A DNA stretch of 64,000 nt. Source: Lachnospiraceae bacterium (GTDB lineage: Bacteria > Bacillota > Clostridia > Lachnospirales > Lachnospiraceae). Positions 1 through 6,990 of this stretch are shown piece after piece. The notes below the pieces were generated by a model. That model saw nothing but the letters and a program-made list of their open reading frames with translations, did no database searches and was not told the DNA's origin. The stretch is from the NCBI GenBank assembly GCA_022793375.1, contig JAAWCS010000073.1, positions 1 through 64,000 of the forward strand, written 5' to 3'. Positions within the stretch are counted from its first letter, which is position 1. Each line of letters opens with the position of its first letter. Position numbers and translations under genes: made by a program.

Positions 1-57
1 GAACTCTCGACACTACGGGTATGAACCGTATGCTCTAGCCAACTGAGCTATTCCGCC
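1..57 (-). tRNA. tRNA-Met (CAT), 3' end cut by window edge
   Basis: Read on the minus strand, the sequence starts with acceptor GGCGGAA, then TA and a D-arm GCTCAGTTGG. The anticodon stem-loop is TACGG/TTCATAC/CCGTA, giving anticodon CAT. The T-arm and 3' acceptor lie partly outside the window. It could be elongator or initiator Met; the acceptor does not show the typical initiator mismatch region fully, so the subtype is open. It lies 4 bases after the tRNA-Val gene and is probably cotranscribed with it. Confidence 0.9.
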
Positions 58-61
58 ACGA

Positions 62-134
62 TGGGGCCTATAGGGCTCGAACCTATGACCCTCTGCTTGT
101 AAGGCAGATGCTCTCCCAGCTGAGCTAAGACCCC
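62..134 (-). tRNA. tRNA-Val (TAC)
   Basis: The minus strand reads as a complete cloverleaf. Acceptor GGGGTCT pairs with AGGCCCC, the D-arm contains GCTCAGCTGGGAGAGC, and the anticodon loop CTTACAA sits in a TCTGC/GCAGA stem, giving anticodon TAC (valine). The T-loop contains GGTTCGAGCCC. The 3' CCA is not encoded, because the discriminator A is followed by TCG, so CCA must be added after transcription. Confidence 0.95.
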
Positions 135-165
135 TCGTTGCTGTCTGTTTCAAGACTGCTTTGCT

Positions 166-194
166 AGTATAGCGGATTTCCCTAAAAATGTCAA
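166..194 (-). promoter_or_regulatory. Promoter of the tRNA-Val/tRNA-Met unit
   Basis: On the minus strand there is TTGACA, a 17-bp spacer and TATACT, about 30 bases ahead of the tRNA-Val 5' end. This is a near-consensus housekeeping promoter, as expected for stable RNA. Confidence 0.8.
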
Positions 195-368
195 GCGTTT
201 TTTATTTTTTTACAAAAAGATTTTTTTCGGCTCTTTTTCAACAGGAGTATAAACTTTTCATAAACAATCCCCCGAAGCTATATTCATTTTTCTTACAATA
301 TGATATAATGCCTCTAAAGGCCGGCCCGCAGGTCTTATTACTTTTTGTGACAAATATCGAGGTTATTT

Positions 369-1304
369 ATGTACTATTTTATTGTAAATCCCCAGTCCCG
401 CTCCGGAAAAGGGGCTCAAATCTGGCGGCGGCTGGAAGTGGAACTCAAAAAAAGTACAGCAGAATATCAGGTTTATTTGACCGAACGGCCCGGCCATGCC
501 AGAGAGCTGGCCGCCCGCCTTACCTCCGGCCAGACAGAGCCTGCCTCCAGCCAGGTGGTTGTGGCGGTGGGCGGCGACGGCACTCTCAATGAAGTCCTGG
601 ACGGGCTGCATGTGTCCTCGCAGGTGACGTTAGGCTATATTCCCACCGGCTCCGGCAACGATTTTGCCCGCAGCATGCGTATTCCCAAAACCCCTCAGAG
701 GGCGCTTCATCGGATCCTGCACCCGCGCTATTTTCGTTTTCTCGATTACGGCGTTCTTTCTTGTGATATCTGCAATATCAATCATCGCCGGTTTGCCGTC
801 AGCAGCGGCATTGGTTTTGACGCCGCCGTCTGCCAGCGGCTTGATGCCAGCGCTTTCAAGAGGTTTTTGTGCCGCATTCATTTATCTAAACTCAGCTATA
901 TCTTTATCGGCCTTCAAAGCTTATTTCGGATGCGCCGTGTTTCCGGACAGCTTATTTTAGACGGTATTAAAAAAATCCCTTTAAAAGATATCGCCTTTTT
1001 ATCCACCCATGTTCAGAAATATGAGGGCGGCGGGTTTAAATTCGCTCCCAAGGCGGATCCCTGCGACGGGCAGTTTGACATCTGTGTTTTTTCCCATGTT
1101 ACCCGGCTCAAAATGATTCCGCCGCTCCTTCTGGCCTTTGTCGGAATGCACACACGCTGCAATATTGTCCGCACTTACCGCTGCAAAGAATTAACCGTTC
1201 ATATGGAGGCGCCCTGCGCCGTCCACGCGGACGGAGAAAGCTTAGGCCTTCACAGCGATGTCACTCTCTCCTGCCGTACCCGTCAGCTGCGGGTGATCGT
1301 GTAA
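369..1304 (+). CDS. Diacylglycerol kinase family lipid kinase (YegS/DagK-like)
   Basis: This 311-residue protein has the catalytic fold of the DAGK/YegS lipid kinase family, which phosphorylates diacylglycerol or related lipids at the membrane face with ATP. The nucleotide-binding motif GGDGTLNE is at residues 68-75, followed by PTGSGNDFA at 92-100. The N-terminus FIVNPQSRSGKG is also typical, and the length matches the family. The ATG at 369 follows a weak GAGG; a TATAAT -10 lies at 304-309. It is transcribed away from the tRNA genes and ends at a terminator. The exact lipid substrate cannot be told from sequence. Confidence 0.85.
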   Translation: MYYFIVNPQSRSGKGAQIWRRLEVELKKSTAEYQVYLTERPGHARELAARLTSGQTEPASSQVVVAVGGDGTLNEVLDGLHVSSQVTLGYIPTGSGNDFARSMRIPKTPQRALHRILHPRYFRFLDYGVLSCDICNINHRRFAVSSGIGFDAAVCQRLDASAFKRFLCRIHLSKLSYIFIGLQSLFRMRRVSGQLILDGIKKIPLKDIAFLSTHVQKYEGGGFKFAPKADPCDGQFDICVFSHVTRLKMIPPLLLAFVGMHTRCNIVRTYRCKELTVHMEAPCAVHADGESLGLHSDVTLSCRTRQLRVIV

Positions 1305-1310
1305 AAACGC

Positions 1311-1352
1311 AACGCCCGGCTTCCCCGATTCGACAGGAGGCCAGGCGTTTTT
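1311..1352 (+). terminator. Intrinsic terminator of the lipid kinase gene
   Basis: AACGCC, GGC and TCC on the left arm pair with GGA, GCC and GGCGTT on the right arm, and the hairpin is followed by TTTTT. It starts 6 bases after the kinase stop codon. Confidence 0.75.
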
Positions 1353-1391
1353 AGGTTCTTTTTTAGGTTCTTTTTTAGGTTCTTTCTCAGG
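1353..1391. repeat. 12-bp tandem repeat (about three units)
   Basis: The unit AGGTTCTTTTTT is present twice exactly at 1353-1364 and 1365-1376, with a third degenerate unit to 1391. It lies just after the stop codon of the CPBP protease gene. Read on the minus strand in a frame shifted from that gene it would encode Lys-Lys-Glu-Pro repeats. Confidence 0.8.
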
Positions 1392-1401
1392 TTTTTTCTT
1401 T

Positions 1402-2304
1402 CTACAGTTCCACCTTGCTGGCCGGGTCCACCGGTTCCAGCTTTACCGTGTCTTTTATTATGCGCAAGCCATAGTATACGACGACCAGCCCTACGCCGCC
1501 TGTCAAAAGCATCATAATCCGGCCGCTGAAGAGAAAGTCAAAGAGGTCTGTTCCCGTAATCAGCACCGACGCGCCGTTCGCCACTATGTGAAACAAACAG
1601 GGCGCAAGGAAACTATGATATTTTTCATATGTGTAAACCATCATACAGCTGAGAGGGAACGCGTACAGCATCTGCACTATATTTCCGTGATACAGGCCAA
1701 AAACCAGCGAAACCGTAATCATTGCCATTCCTATGGACATATTATTGTCCTTGAGCCGGTTGTACATCACCCTGCGAAACATATATTCCTCAAAAACCGG
1801 CGTGAGCAGAGCCGTGCCGGCCAGCTGCACCGGCAGGCTTGCCGAGTACAGAAGTTCCGAAACCTCCTGATAGGCTTTGTCCGCCTGGGTCAGGCCAATC
1901 CCCGCAATCAGACCATTGAACCCGATGCAGGCTCCAAAAGCCACAACCGCCAGCACCACATATTCCATCGGCGACGCGCGGTTATATTTTATTTCCGGCT
2001 TCACTTTCTCCCGCTGTTTCTTATCCTGCCGGTAAAACAGGTGTAAAAACGGCAGCGTAATCAAGTTCGCGATAATCATAATATAATAACTCGAACGCAG
2101 CATCCCCTCCATCGCCTGATAACCTATTTCCTGCAGCTGTTCCAGGACCGAAGCCCCGTCGGCCGACCAGTTTTTCTCTATGACTATCAGATATACAATC
2201 AGGCTCCAGACCGTAGAAACCAATACCATAATCCCAAAATGCAACAACAGCGGATAAAATAACCGCCACATTGTTCTAAACCAATTGTCGTTCTTTCCTT
2301 CCAT
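1402..2304 (-). CDS. CPBP family intramembrane glutamic endopeptidase
   Basis: This 300-residue membrane protein has about eight hydrophobic segments. It carries the CPBP (CAAX protease/bacteriocin-processing, Abi) signature: EEYMFRR at about 172-178 supplies the EExxxR motif, FGLYHGN at about 202-208 the first conserved His, and FHIVAN near residue 240 the second. Members cleave peptides within the membrane; the substrate here is unknown. The ATG at 2304 is preceded by AAAGGA. The gene stands alone, divergent from niaR, behind its own promoter and a possible 6-codon leader. Confidence 0.85.
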   Translation of the reverse strand: MEGKNDNWFRTMWRLFYPLLLHFGIMVLVSTVWSLIVYLIVIEKNWSADGASVLEQLQEIGYQAMEGMLRSSYYIMIIANLITLPFLHLFYRQDKKQREKVKPEIKYNRASPMEYVVLAVVAFGACIGFNGLIAGIGLTQADKAYQEVSELLYSASLPVQLAGTALLTPVFEEYMFRRVMYNRLKDNNMSIGMAMITVSLVFGLYHGNIVQMLYAFPLSCMMVYTYEKYHSFLAPCLFHIVANGASVLITGTDLFDFLFSGRIMMLLTGGVGLVVVYYGLRIIKDTVKLEPVDPASKVEL

Positions 2305-2352
2305 CGCCGTCCCGCGTCCTTTCTGCCGGGCCTTCCCCGCAGGCTCCGTTTC

Positions 2353-2373
2353 TCACAGTTGCTGCTTTTTCAT
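2353..2373 (-). CDS. Possible 6-codon leader ORF ahead of the CPBP gene
   Basis: On the minus strand a strong GGAGG stands five bases (AAAAA) before an ATG that opens Met-Lys-Lys-Gln-Gln-Leu-stop. It lies between the CPBP promoter and the CPBP start codon, 48 bases ahead of it. The ribosome site is better than the one for the protease gene. It could be a regulatory uORF or chance. Confidence 0.3.
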   Translation of the reverse strand: MKKQQL

Positions 2374-2402
2374 TTTTTCCTCCGGACCCCGTTGTTCTTA
2401 AC

Positions 2403-2431
2403 AGTATAACAGAATTTAAAGCGCTTCGCAA
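2403..2431 (-). promoter_or_regulatory. Promoter of the CPBP protease gene
   Basis: On the minus strand TTGCGA and TATACT are separated by 17 bp. It is divergent from and close to the niaR promoter. Confidence 0.65.
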
Positions 2432-2447
2432 GAGTCTGCGTCCGCTC

Positions 2448-2475
2448 TTGAATTTTTTTGCATACGTGTTAAAAT
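2448..2475 (+). promoter_or_regulatory. Promoter of niaR
   Basis: TTGAAT at 2448-2453 and TAAAAT at 2470-2475 are separated by 16 bp and lie 36 bases ahead of the niaR start codon. Confidence 0.55.
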
Positions 2476-2510
2476 ACAAGCAGGCGATCGCTTTCAGACA
2501 GGAGGTACGT

Positions 2511-3044
2511 ATGGACGGCAAGGCACGCAGACAAGAAATTATTCGATTACTATCGAGGACTTCCGGGCCGATTTCCGGCAGTTCTCTGTCCGGTATGCTG
2601 GGCGTAAGCCGCCAGGTCATCGTCCAGGACATTGCACTGCTGCGCACGGAGCACCCCATCCTGGCGACTGCCCAGGGGTATCTGCTCCACGTTCCCCCCA
2701 CACGCAGCTGGCGGCGCGCATATCTTGTAAAGCACAGTCATGAGGAAATTTACGACGAGCTGGCAACCATTGTCGCCCTGGGCGGGTATGTGCTCGACGT
2801 AATCGTCGAACACGACGTATATGGGGAACTGCGCGCGGATCTGAATCTCTCTACGCCCGCGGATGTGGAACGGTTCTGCAGGCTCCTGGCCGAAAGCAGT
2901 TCCGGCCCCCTGTTTCCGATCTCCGACGGCGTACATCTGCACACCGTAGAGGCTGCCTCCGAAGCCGTCCTAGAACAGATCGAAGCCGCTTTGCGAAACA
3001 GCGGCTATCTGCTGGAGCCGTCCTGCGTCTCTTCCCGAACATAA
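2511..3044 (+). CDS. niaR: Niacin-responsive repressor NiaR (HTH plus 3H domain)
   Basis: The 177-residue protein has an N-terminal winged HTH (about residues 5-55, with LSGMLGVSRQVIVQDI as the recognition part) and a C-terminal 3H domain. The 3H domain carries the conserved His positions in KHSHEEI, VEHDVYGEL and DGVHLHTV. NiaR binds nicotinic acid and represses niacin uptake and NAD synthesis genes in Firmicutes. The start at 2511 is chosen because AGGAGG stands 5 bases upstream; a longer frame from 2448 has no ribosome site. No niacin transporter lies next to it; the following gene is ribU with its own promoter. Confidence 0.85.
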   Translation: MDGKARRQEIIRLLSRTSGPISGSSLSGMLGVSRQVIVQDIALLRTEHPILATAQGYLLHVPPTRSWRRAYLVKHSHEEIYDELATIVALGGYVLDVIVEHDVYGELRADLNLSTPADVERFCRLLAESSSGPLFPISDGVHLHTVEAASEAVLEQIEAALRNSGYLLEPSCVSSRT

Positions 3045-3104
3045 AAATCCGCAGCATAAAAATCCGGCCGGATTTTGTCTGGTAGGATTTTGCCAAAAAA
3101 ATAC

Positions 3105-3133
3105 TTTACAAATCCGCCAAAACACATTATACT
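3105..3133 (+). promoter_or_regulatory. Promoter of the FMN riboswitch-ribU unit
   Basis: TTTACA, a 17-bp spacer and TATACT are placed so that transcription would start about 50 bases ahead of the riboswitch. A short palindrome AAAATCCGGCCGGATTTT at 3059-3076 just before it may end niaR transcription. Confidence 0.75.
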
Positions 3134-3190
3134 CTTATATACAGATAGCGTCTGGCACACAGACCTTCTTTCAAAACTGAATCGAAGAAG

Positions 3191-3300
3191 TCTTTGGGGC
3201 AGGGTGAAATCCCCTACCGATGGTATAGTCCATGACCCGCAGTTGCGGCTGAGCCGGCGAAATTCCGGCACCGACGGTTATAGTCCGGATGGGAAAAGAC
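3191..3300 (+). promoter_or_regulatory. FMN riboswitch (RFN element)
   Basis: The conserved RFN blocks are present in order: GGGGCAGGGTGAAATCCC, TACCGATGGTATAGTCC, GCTGAGCCGG, AATTCCGGCACCGACGG and TATAGTCCGGATGGGA. It is followed within 25 bases by an intrinsic terminator, so FMN binding likely ends transcription before ribU. Confidence 0.97.
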
Positions 3301-3322
3301 GCTTTTTTGTTTTTTTATGCTA

Positions 3323-3353
3323 CCCTCAGGCTTATGTCCGGAGGGCTTTTTTT
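3323..3353 (+). terminator. Riboswitch expression-platform terminator
   Basis: CCCTCAGG pairs with CCGGAGGG across a 7-base loop (one A-G mismatch) and is followed by C and seven Ts. It lies between the RFN aptamer and the ribU ribosome site, as expected for transcriptional attenuation. Confidence 0.85.
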
Positions 3354-3392
3354 GTTTCACCATCACTTTTTAATCCAAGGAGGAAACGTACA

Positions 3393-3995
3393 ATGAACAA
3401 AAACAAATTTTTCACCACCAAAAATCTGGCCATCATGGGTATGTTAGGCGCGCTGGCCGGCGTCCTGACCTTGTTTTCTTTCCCCATCGCCTTTATCGCC
3501 CCCAGCTTTTACAAGCTGGATTTTGCCGAAATTCCGGTATTAGTCGGCACTTTTTTATTAGGCCCGATCGCCGGCGTCGTAATTGAACTTCTGAAGATCC
3601 TTGTCAACCTTCTCTTAAACAGCAGTACCACCTTCGGCGTCGGTGAACTGGCAAATTTCAGCATCGGCTGCGCCCTGGTCGTTCCGGCCGGCATCGTGTA
3701 CCAGCTGCGCAAAAATAAAAAGGGCGCCATTCTCGGTATGGCCGTCGGTACGGTTATCATGGTTGCTGCCGGTGTTTTCTTAAACGCCTACGTGATGCTT
3801 CCTTTTTATTCCAGCTTCATGCCGCTTGAAAGCATCCTCGAAGCAGGCGCTGCCATTAACCCGGCGATTTCAAACGTATGGACCTTCTGTCTGATTGCCG
3901 TCGCTCCGTTTAATCTTATAAAGGGCGTCGTTGTCAGCCTGGTGACGGCTGTCATTTATAAAAAGATTAGTATTTTACTAAAAGGAAACCACTGA
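3393..3995 (+). CDS. ribU: Riboflavin ECF transporter S-component RibU
   Basis: This 200-residue protein with five to six hydrophobic helices is the substrate-binding S-component of an energy-coupling factor transporter for riboflavin. Family signatures are YKLDFAEIPVLVG, LLGPIAGVVIELLKILVNLL and the following FGVGELANF. It needs the shared EcfA-EcfA'-EcfT module, which is not in this window. The ATG at 3393 follows AAGGAGG; the frame is open further upstream, but that part is the riboswitch. The FMN riboswitch ahead of it independently supports the substrate. Confidence 0.95.
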   Translation: MNKNKFFTTKNLAIMGMLGALAGVLTLFSFPIAFIAPSFYKLDFAEIPVLVGTFLLGPIAGVVIELLKILVNLLLNSSTTFGVGELANFSIGCALVVPAGIVYQLRKNKKGAILGMAVGTVIMVAAGVFLNAYVMLPFYSSFMPLESILEAGAAINPAISNVWTFCLIAVAPFNLIKGVVVSLVTAVIYKKISILLKGNH

Positions 3996-4035
3996 TTCTC
4001 TCTCGCTTTCCTGCGCCGCCGCGGCCCGCGCTCAA

Positions 4036-4087
4036 AGCCCTGCTGAAATCCATGTCATACAGACTCATTTTCAGCAGGGCTTTTTTG
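4036..4087 (+). terminator. Intrinsic terminator after ribU
   Basis: AGCCCTGCTGAAA pairs perfectly with TTTCAGCAGGGCT and is followed by a T-run, 41 bases after the ribU stop. Confidence 0.9.
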
Positions 4088-4107
4088 ATTTTTATGGCAC
4101 GCCCGTT

Positions 4108-4458
4108 TTAGGCGCGCAGGATCTGATCCATGGCCTTTCCCTTGGCAAGTTCGTCAATCATCTTATCCAGACAACGGATTGTCCGCATCAGGGGCTCTTC
4201 GATCTCTTCTACCCTTACTTTGCAGACCACGCCCTTGATCTTCAGCCGGTTTTCGTTTAGCCGGGGAGCCGTTTGGAAAAATTCTCCATAAAGAACTGGG
4301 CCTTGCGAAAGTTTTTCTAATTCGACCCGATCGTATCCTGTAAGCCAGCAAATTATGGTGTCCACTTCCTCTTTCGTCCTGCCCTTTTTCATGGCTTTGT
4401 TTACGAGGAGCGGATAAATTTTGGCAAATTCCATCTGATATACTTTTTCATTCTCCAT
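4108..4458 (-). CDS. DUF2200 family protein
   Basis: This 116-residue soluble protein matches what I know of DUF2200: the start MENEKVYQMEFAKIYPLLVN, then KGRTKEEVDTIICWLTGYD, and a C-terminal part with VRVEEIEEPLMRTIRCLDK and DELAKGKAMDQILR. No biochemical role is known to me. The start at 4458 has AAAGGA upstream and matches the family N-terminus; an upstream in-frame ATG at 4533 overlaps the stop of the preceding gene in an ATGA, but would add an atypical 25-residue basic leader. It is probably cotranscribed with the DUF1905 gene. Confidence 0.8.
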   Translation of the reverse strand: MENEKVYQMEFAKIYPLLVNKAMKKGRTKEEVDTIICWLTGYDRVELEKLSQGPVLYGEFFQTAPRLNENRLKIKGVVCKVRVEEIEEPLMRTIRCLDKMIDELAKGKAMDQILRA

Positions 4459-4529
4459 AAAAACGCATTCCTTTCCGTTTGTTCCGGCTTTCATCCTGAC
4501 AGCCCGCCGCGTTGGCCGCATATGCGGGA

Positions 4530-4817
4530 TCATTCCCGTTCTGCGATCGTCACGGACACGGTATCGCCTGGCTGCTTACCGATCTTGGCGCGAATATCTT
4601 TGCACAGGCCGATGATATAACAGATGCTTCCGTCCGCGTTTTTCACTCCCATATTGACAATGCTGCCGTCGTATGGTTCTCCATCAAATGTGGCATGTAC
4701 CTTTACCCGCCCTTTGCCGAATTCCGCTCGGACGTCGTAGGGAAAGGCGACGTATGCGCCGCCCGGCCTGTCGGCCTCCTGGATTTGCGTTTCATATTTA
4801 TAAATTGGATTCGCCAC
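4530..4817 (-). CDS. DUF1905 domain protein
   Basis: This 95-residue protein contains the features of DUF1905, a small beta-rich domain: an early GGAYVAFPYDVRAEFG, then GRVKVHATFDGEPYDGSIVNMG, and ends with QPGDTVSVTIAERE. Function is unknown; in other bacteria the domain is often joined to a YdeI-like C-terminal part, absent here. It is the first gene of a two-gene unit with the DUF2200 gene and has a promoter about 80 bases upstream. Confidence 0.75.
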   Translation of the reverse strand: MANPIYKYETQIQEADRPGGAYVAFPYDVRAEFGKGRVKVHATFDGEPYDGSIVNMGVKNADGSICYIIGLCKDIRAKIGKQPGDTVSVTIAERE

Positions 4818-4897
4818 TTTCTCACCTCGATCTTTCGATTGTATCTGCGACCCTTTTTGCTTTTTTCTTATGTTTTTATGGTCTGTTCCTTTTTAAT

Positions 4898-4926
4898 ATT
4901 ATACACAATCGGCATCGGAAATGCAA
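4898..4926 (-). promoter_or_regulatory. Promoter of the DUF1905-DUF2200 unit
   Basis: On the minus strand TTGCAT, a 17-bp spacer and TATAAT. The promoter and its upstream flank closely resemble the one at 6443-6471 ahead of the Rpn nuclease gene. Confidence 0.75.
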
Positions 4927-5024
4927 GAAACGGCTGTGGTTTTTGCCGCCAGCCTCTTGACTTTTTCCCCTTTTCTTTTCTCTGCTTTTCTCTGCCTTCC
5001 TCTTCCTTTAAAAGCAAGGTGCAT

Positions 5025-5410
5025 GGTTAAAATTTAAAAAGGTTAGGCGTGTCGGTGTTCCAAAACCTTTTTAACTAGACAACGGCATGTCACCTTTTTT
5101 TTCGTTTTTCTTTCCTGGAAGCGGCAGGGAAATGCCGAAGAATTTTCTTTACATGATAGTGAACGGTCGCTGAATCCAATTTTCATCCAAACGACTCGCT
5201 GAATTTTTCAATGGGAACGGTTAAAATCTCCGCTCCGCTGCGTGGGAACGATCTGAAACTCTCTCAACTAGACCGCTGCATGTTGCTGTTTTTCCCTCTT
5301 TCGCTCTTTATAAGCGGCAGGGAGATGCGAAAAGATTTTCCTAACTTGATCGCGGGATGTCGCAAAACTCCCTTTTTGCCAGTGCTCCTTTTCAATCCTT
5401 GCCTAAAAAA
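5025..5410. repeat. Degenerate ~193-bp direct tandem duplication, non-coding
   Basis: Blocks recur in the same order at a constant offset. GGTTAAAAT is at 5025 and 5219, AACTAGAC at 5073 and 5266, GCGGCAGGGA at 5121 and 5314, and a looser GCTGAATTTTTCAAT/GCTCCTTTTCAAT block ends each unit. Offsets are 193-194 bases. No open frame of family type covers it. It fills the space between the DUF1905 promoter and the end of the Rpn gene. Confidence 0.7.
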
Positions 5411-5430
5411 AAGGGCGCTTTCGCGCCCTC
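5405..5430 (-). terminator. Intrinsic terminator of the Rpn nuclease gene
   Basis: On the minus strand GGGCGC pairs with GCGCCC across GAAA and is followed by eight Ts, 31 bases after the stop codon. Confidence 0.9.
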
Positions 5431-5461
5431 TAAACGGTATAACGGTTACTCTACCCGCCGA

Positions 5462-6367
5462 TTACACTCCTACTGGCTCTAAGCCTCTGGTTTTTTTGTA
5501 CTCTATTAACTCTGTTGCTCCAAAATCCAACAATGCAGCCCCTTTCTCTACTCCAATCAATGGATTATTTTTCAAAAGGCTGTCTAAACTCTCATATTTG
5601 CCCTCTGCTCTGCCCTCTACTCTGCCCTCTGCTCTACCCTCTGCTCTACCCTCTTCCAAATTTTCTAAATCTCTTATGCGCAACGTCATATATTCATGCC
5701 TCCATTCCCTATTTTTTCGCGCCTGCCTTACTTCCTCGTCCAGACGCTTCACAAAATCATTATCCGACTTCTTTCCCGCTACATAGTCTAAGAATGCTTT
5801 CAGGTTTTCTCCTACATCCTCCTGCGTCCCTTTGGCGTTCAAAAATATCTTTCCGGTTCCGTCTCCCAGTTCTAACTTCGGTTCCTCTATGCAGAAGTTT
5901 TTAAACGTGTACTTGTGTCTCTCCGTCCCGAACAGGTCAAACGGACAGATAAAAATCACATAGCAGTCATTCAGTTTCTTGTAATCTACGCTTTTATCTA
6001 ATAGCTGTAAATCAATCAGGCTTTGATAGTACCGACTCCGCTTCTCTAAGTTCCCACGGTTCAATACCTGCATCTCGATTGAGAACACGGTCTTGTTGCT
6101 GCTTCGCACGTACACATCCAGCCGAATGGCCCGGGCATCTCTGTCCTCCGCTATGCTTTTCTGTACTTCCGGGTATTCAATGCGGCCGATTTCCATCTCC
6201 GGGAAGATCGCCTCTAATAACTCCTGGCATAACTCCGGTTTACGCATAATCTTTCCGAACATAAAATCGTTTTCAATGCCCAGTTTTTCCCATTCTTTTT
6301 CTGCTAATGTCTGGGCTTCCTCTTTTCCTGTCTTTTCCATGGTTTTCTTGCCTTCTGTCTCTGCCAC
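5462..6367 (-). CDS. Rpn family recombination-promoting nuclease/putative transposase (PD-(D/E)XK)
   Basis: This protein of about 301 residues belongs to the Rpn/PDDEXK-transposase-like family: GIENDFMFGKIM near the start, RLDVYVRSSNKTVFSIEMQV as the nuclease core (Asp, then Glu-x-Gln), and YVIFICPFDLFG further on. Rpn proteins are DNA endonucleases that promote recombination or act in phage defence. A GTG at 6367 is chosen because AAAGGAGG stands 6 bases upstream; the first ATG in frame, at 6340, has no ribosome site. The C-terminus holds EGRA/EGRV four-residue repeats encoded by a 12-bp tandem repeat, a variable region common in this family. Confidence 0.85.
   Translation of the reverse strand: MAETEGKKTMEKTGKEEAQTLAEKEWEKLGIENDFMFGKIMRKPELCQELLEAIFPEMEIGRIEYPEVQKSIAEDRDARAIRLDVYVRSSNKTVFSIEMQVLNRGNLEKRSRYYQSLIDLQLLDKSVDYKKLNDCYVIFICPFDLFGTERHKYTFKNFCIEEPKLELGDGTGKIFLNAKGTQEDVGENLKAFLDYVAGKKSDNDFVKRLDEEVRQARKNREWRHEYMTLRIRDLENLEEGRAEGRAEGRVEGRAEGKYESLDSLLKNNPLIGVEKGAALLDFGATELIEYKKTRGLEPVGV
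5601..5648 (-). repeat. 12-bp tandem repeat within the Rpn gene (EGRA tail)
   Basis: Four 12-bp units of the type CCCTCTGCTCTG lie head to tail, with a partial fifth. On the coding strand they encode Glu-Gly-Arg-Ala-like units. Copy number can change by slippage without frameshift. Confidence 0.9.
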
Positions 6368-6442
6368 TTCATACCTCCTTTGTCTGTCCCTGCCTGTTCC
6401 CTCTCCGTTTTCGTATGATTTTGTGGTTTCTTCTTCCTCTTT

Positions 6443-6471
6443 ATTATACACAATCTCTGCAGGAATTACAA
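6443..6471 (-). promoter_or_regulatory. Promoter of the Rpn nuclease gene
   Basis: On the minus strand TTGTAA, a 17-bp spacer and TATAAT. It shares the block GATTGTGTATAAT and the upstream CCGTTTCTTG with the DUF1905 promoter. Confidence 0.75.
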
Positions 6472-6862
6472 GAAACGGTTGCTTGGTTTTTCTGGTCTTG
6501 CTTCTCCTTTTTCCTCTGGCTCTTGCTATTTCTACAAGGACACGGCCCAGTAACCAAAAATGGATGCTTATTTTGGTTACCGGCTTGCCTCTGTTCCTTA
6601 CTAAAACAGTATTATTTCTTATTCCAGCTATCCTCCCTTCATTGGATAGCCCTATCATAACGCCGCAAAGCGGGTTTGTCTGTGGCCAGAATAGCCAGAC
6701 TTTTCTACTGCTTTTTAGCGCATCTGCCGGTTTTTAACAGATCAACATGTCGTTCCCTTTCCTTTGCCCAGAGTCTACCCCTCTTCTTTTCCGACTTTTC
6801 TCTCCTTCCCTCTGTTTTTCTCTATCGGCCTCCTAAGTTGAGTCAAAACTTGAGTCAGCCTC
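6472..6862. other. Gene-free, pyrimidine-rich spacer
   Basis: I see no family-like coding frame here. The only structured part is a perfect 10-bp inverted repeat, GTAACCAAAA at 6550-6559 and TTTTGGTTAC at 6571-6580 with an 11-base gap. The rest is rich in C and T on the plus strand. Confidence 0.5.
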
Positions 6863-6890
6863 TTGACTTTTTCCCATTTTCCTCTATAAT
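6863..6890 (+). promoter_or_regulatory. Promoter of queT
   Basis: TTGACT and TATAAT are separated by 16 bp, about 50 bases ahead of the preQ1 riboswitch. Confidence 0.8.
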
Positions 6891-6934
6891 AAAAGTCCGG
6901 GAACGCCCCTATAACAAGGCTTTCCCGGACTTTT
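6891..6934 (+). terminator. Strong hairpin between the queT promoter and riboswitch
   Basis: AAAAGTCCGGGAA pairs perfectly with TTCCCGGACTTTT. It directly follows the -10 box, so the predicted transcription start falls inside its left arm. It may be a bidirectional terminator for read-through from either side, rather than part of the riboswitch. Confidence 0.5.
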
Positions 6935-6938
6935 AATC

Positions 6939-6979
6939 CGTGTGTTCGCAACCTTCCACACGTAAAACAAAACTAAAGG
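6939..6979 (+). promoter_or_regulatory. PreQ1-I riboswitch
   Basis: A 6-bp stem CGTGTG/CACACG encloses the 12-base loop TTCGCAACCTTC and is followed by the A-rich tail TAAAACAAAACTAAAGG. Loop bases CCTT (6952-6955) can pair with AAGG (6976-6979), the H-type pseudoknot of this class. That AAGG is the ribosome site of the gene, so control is likely translational. The downstream gene is queT, the usual target. Confidence 0.85.
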
Positions 6980-6990
6980 AGAGAAAACGT

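Noticed and set aside
5036..5080. Terminator formed by AAAAAGGTT and AACCTTTTT
   Set aside because: The loop is about 19 bases and the stem is mostly A/T; it also belongs to the degenerate tandem duplication, so a specific terminator call is not supported.
6351..6377. ATG directly after GGAGGT as the start of the Rpn gene
   Set aside because: That ATG is in another frame and stops after 21 codons; the GTG six bases after the ribosome site is in frame with the nuclease.
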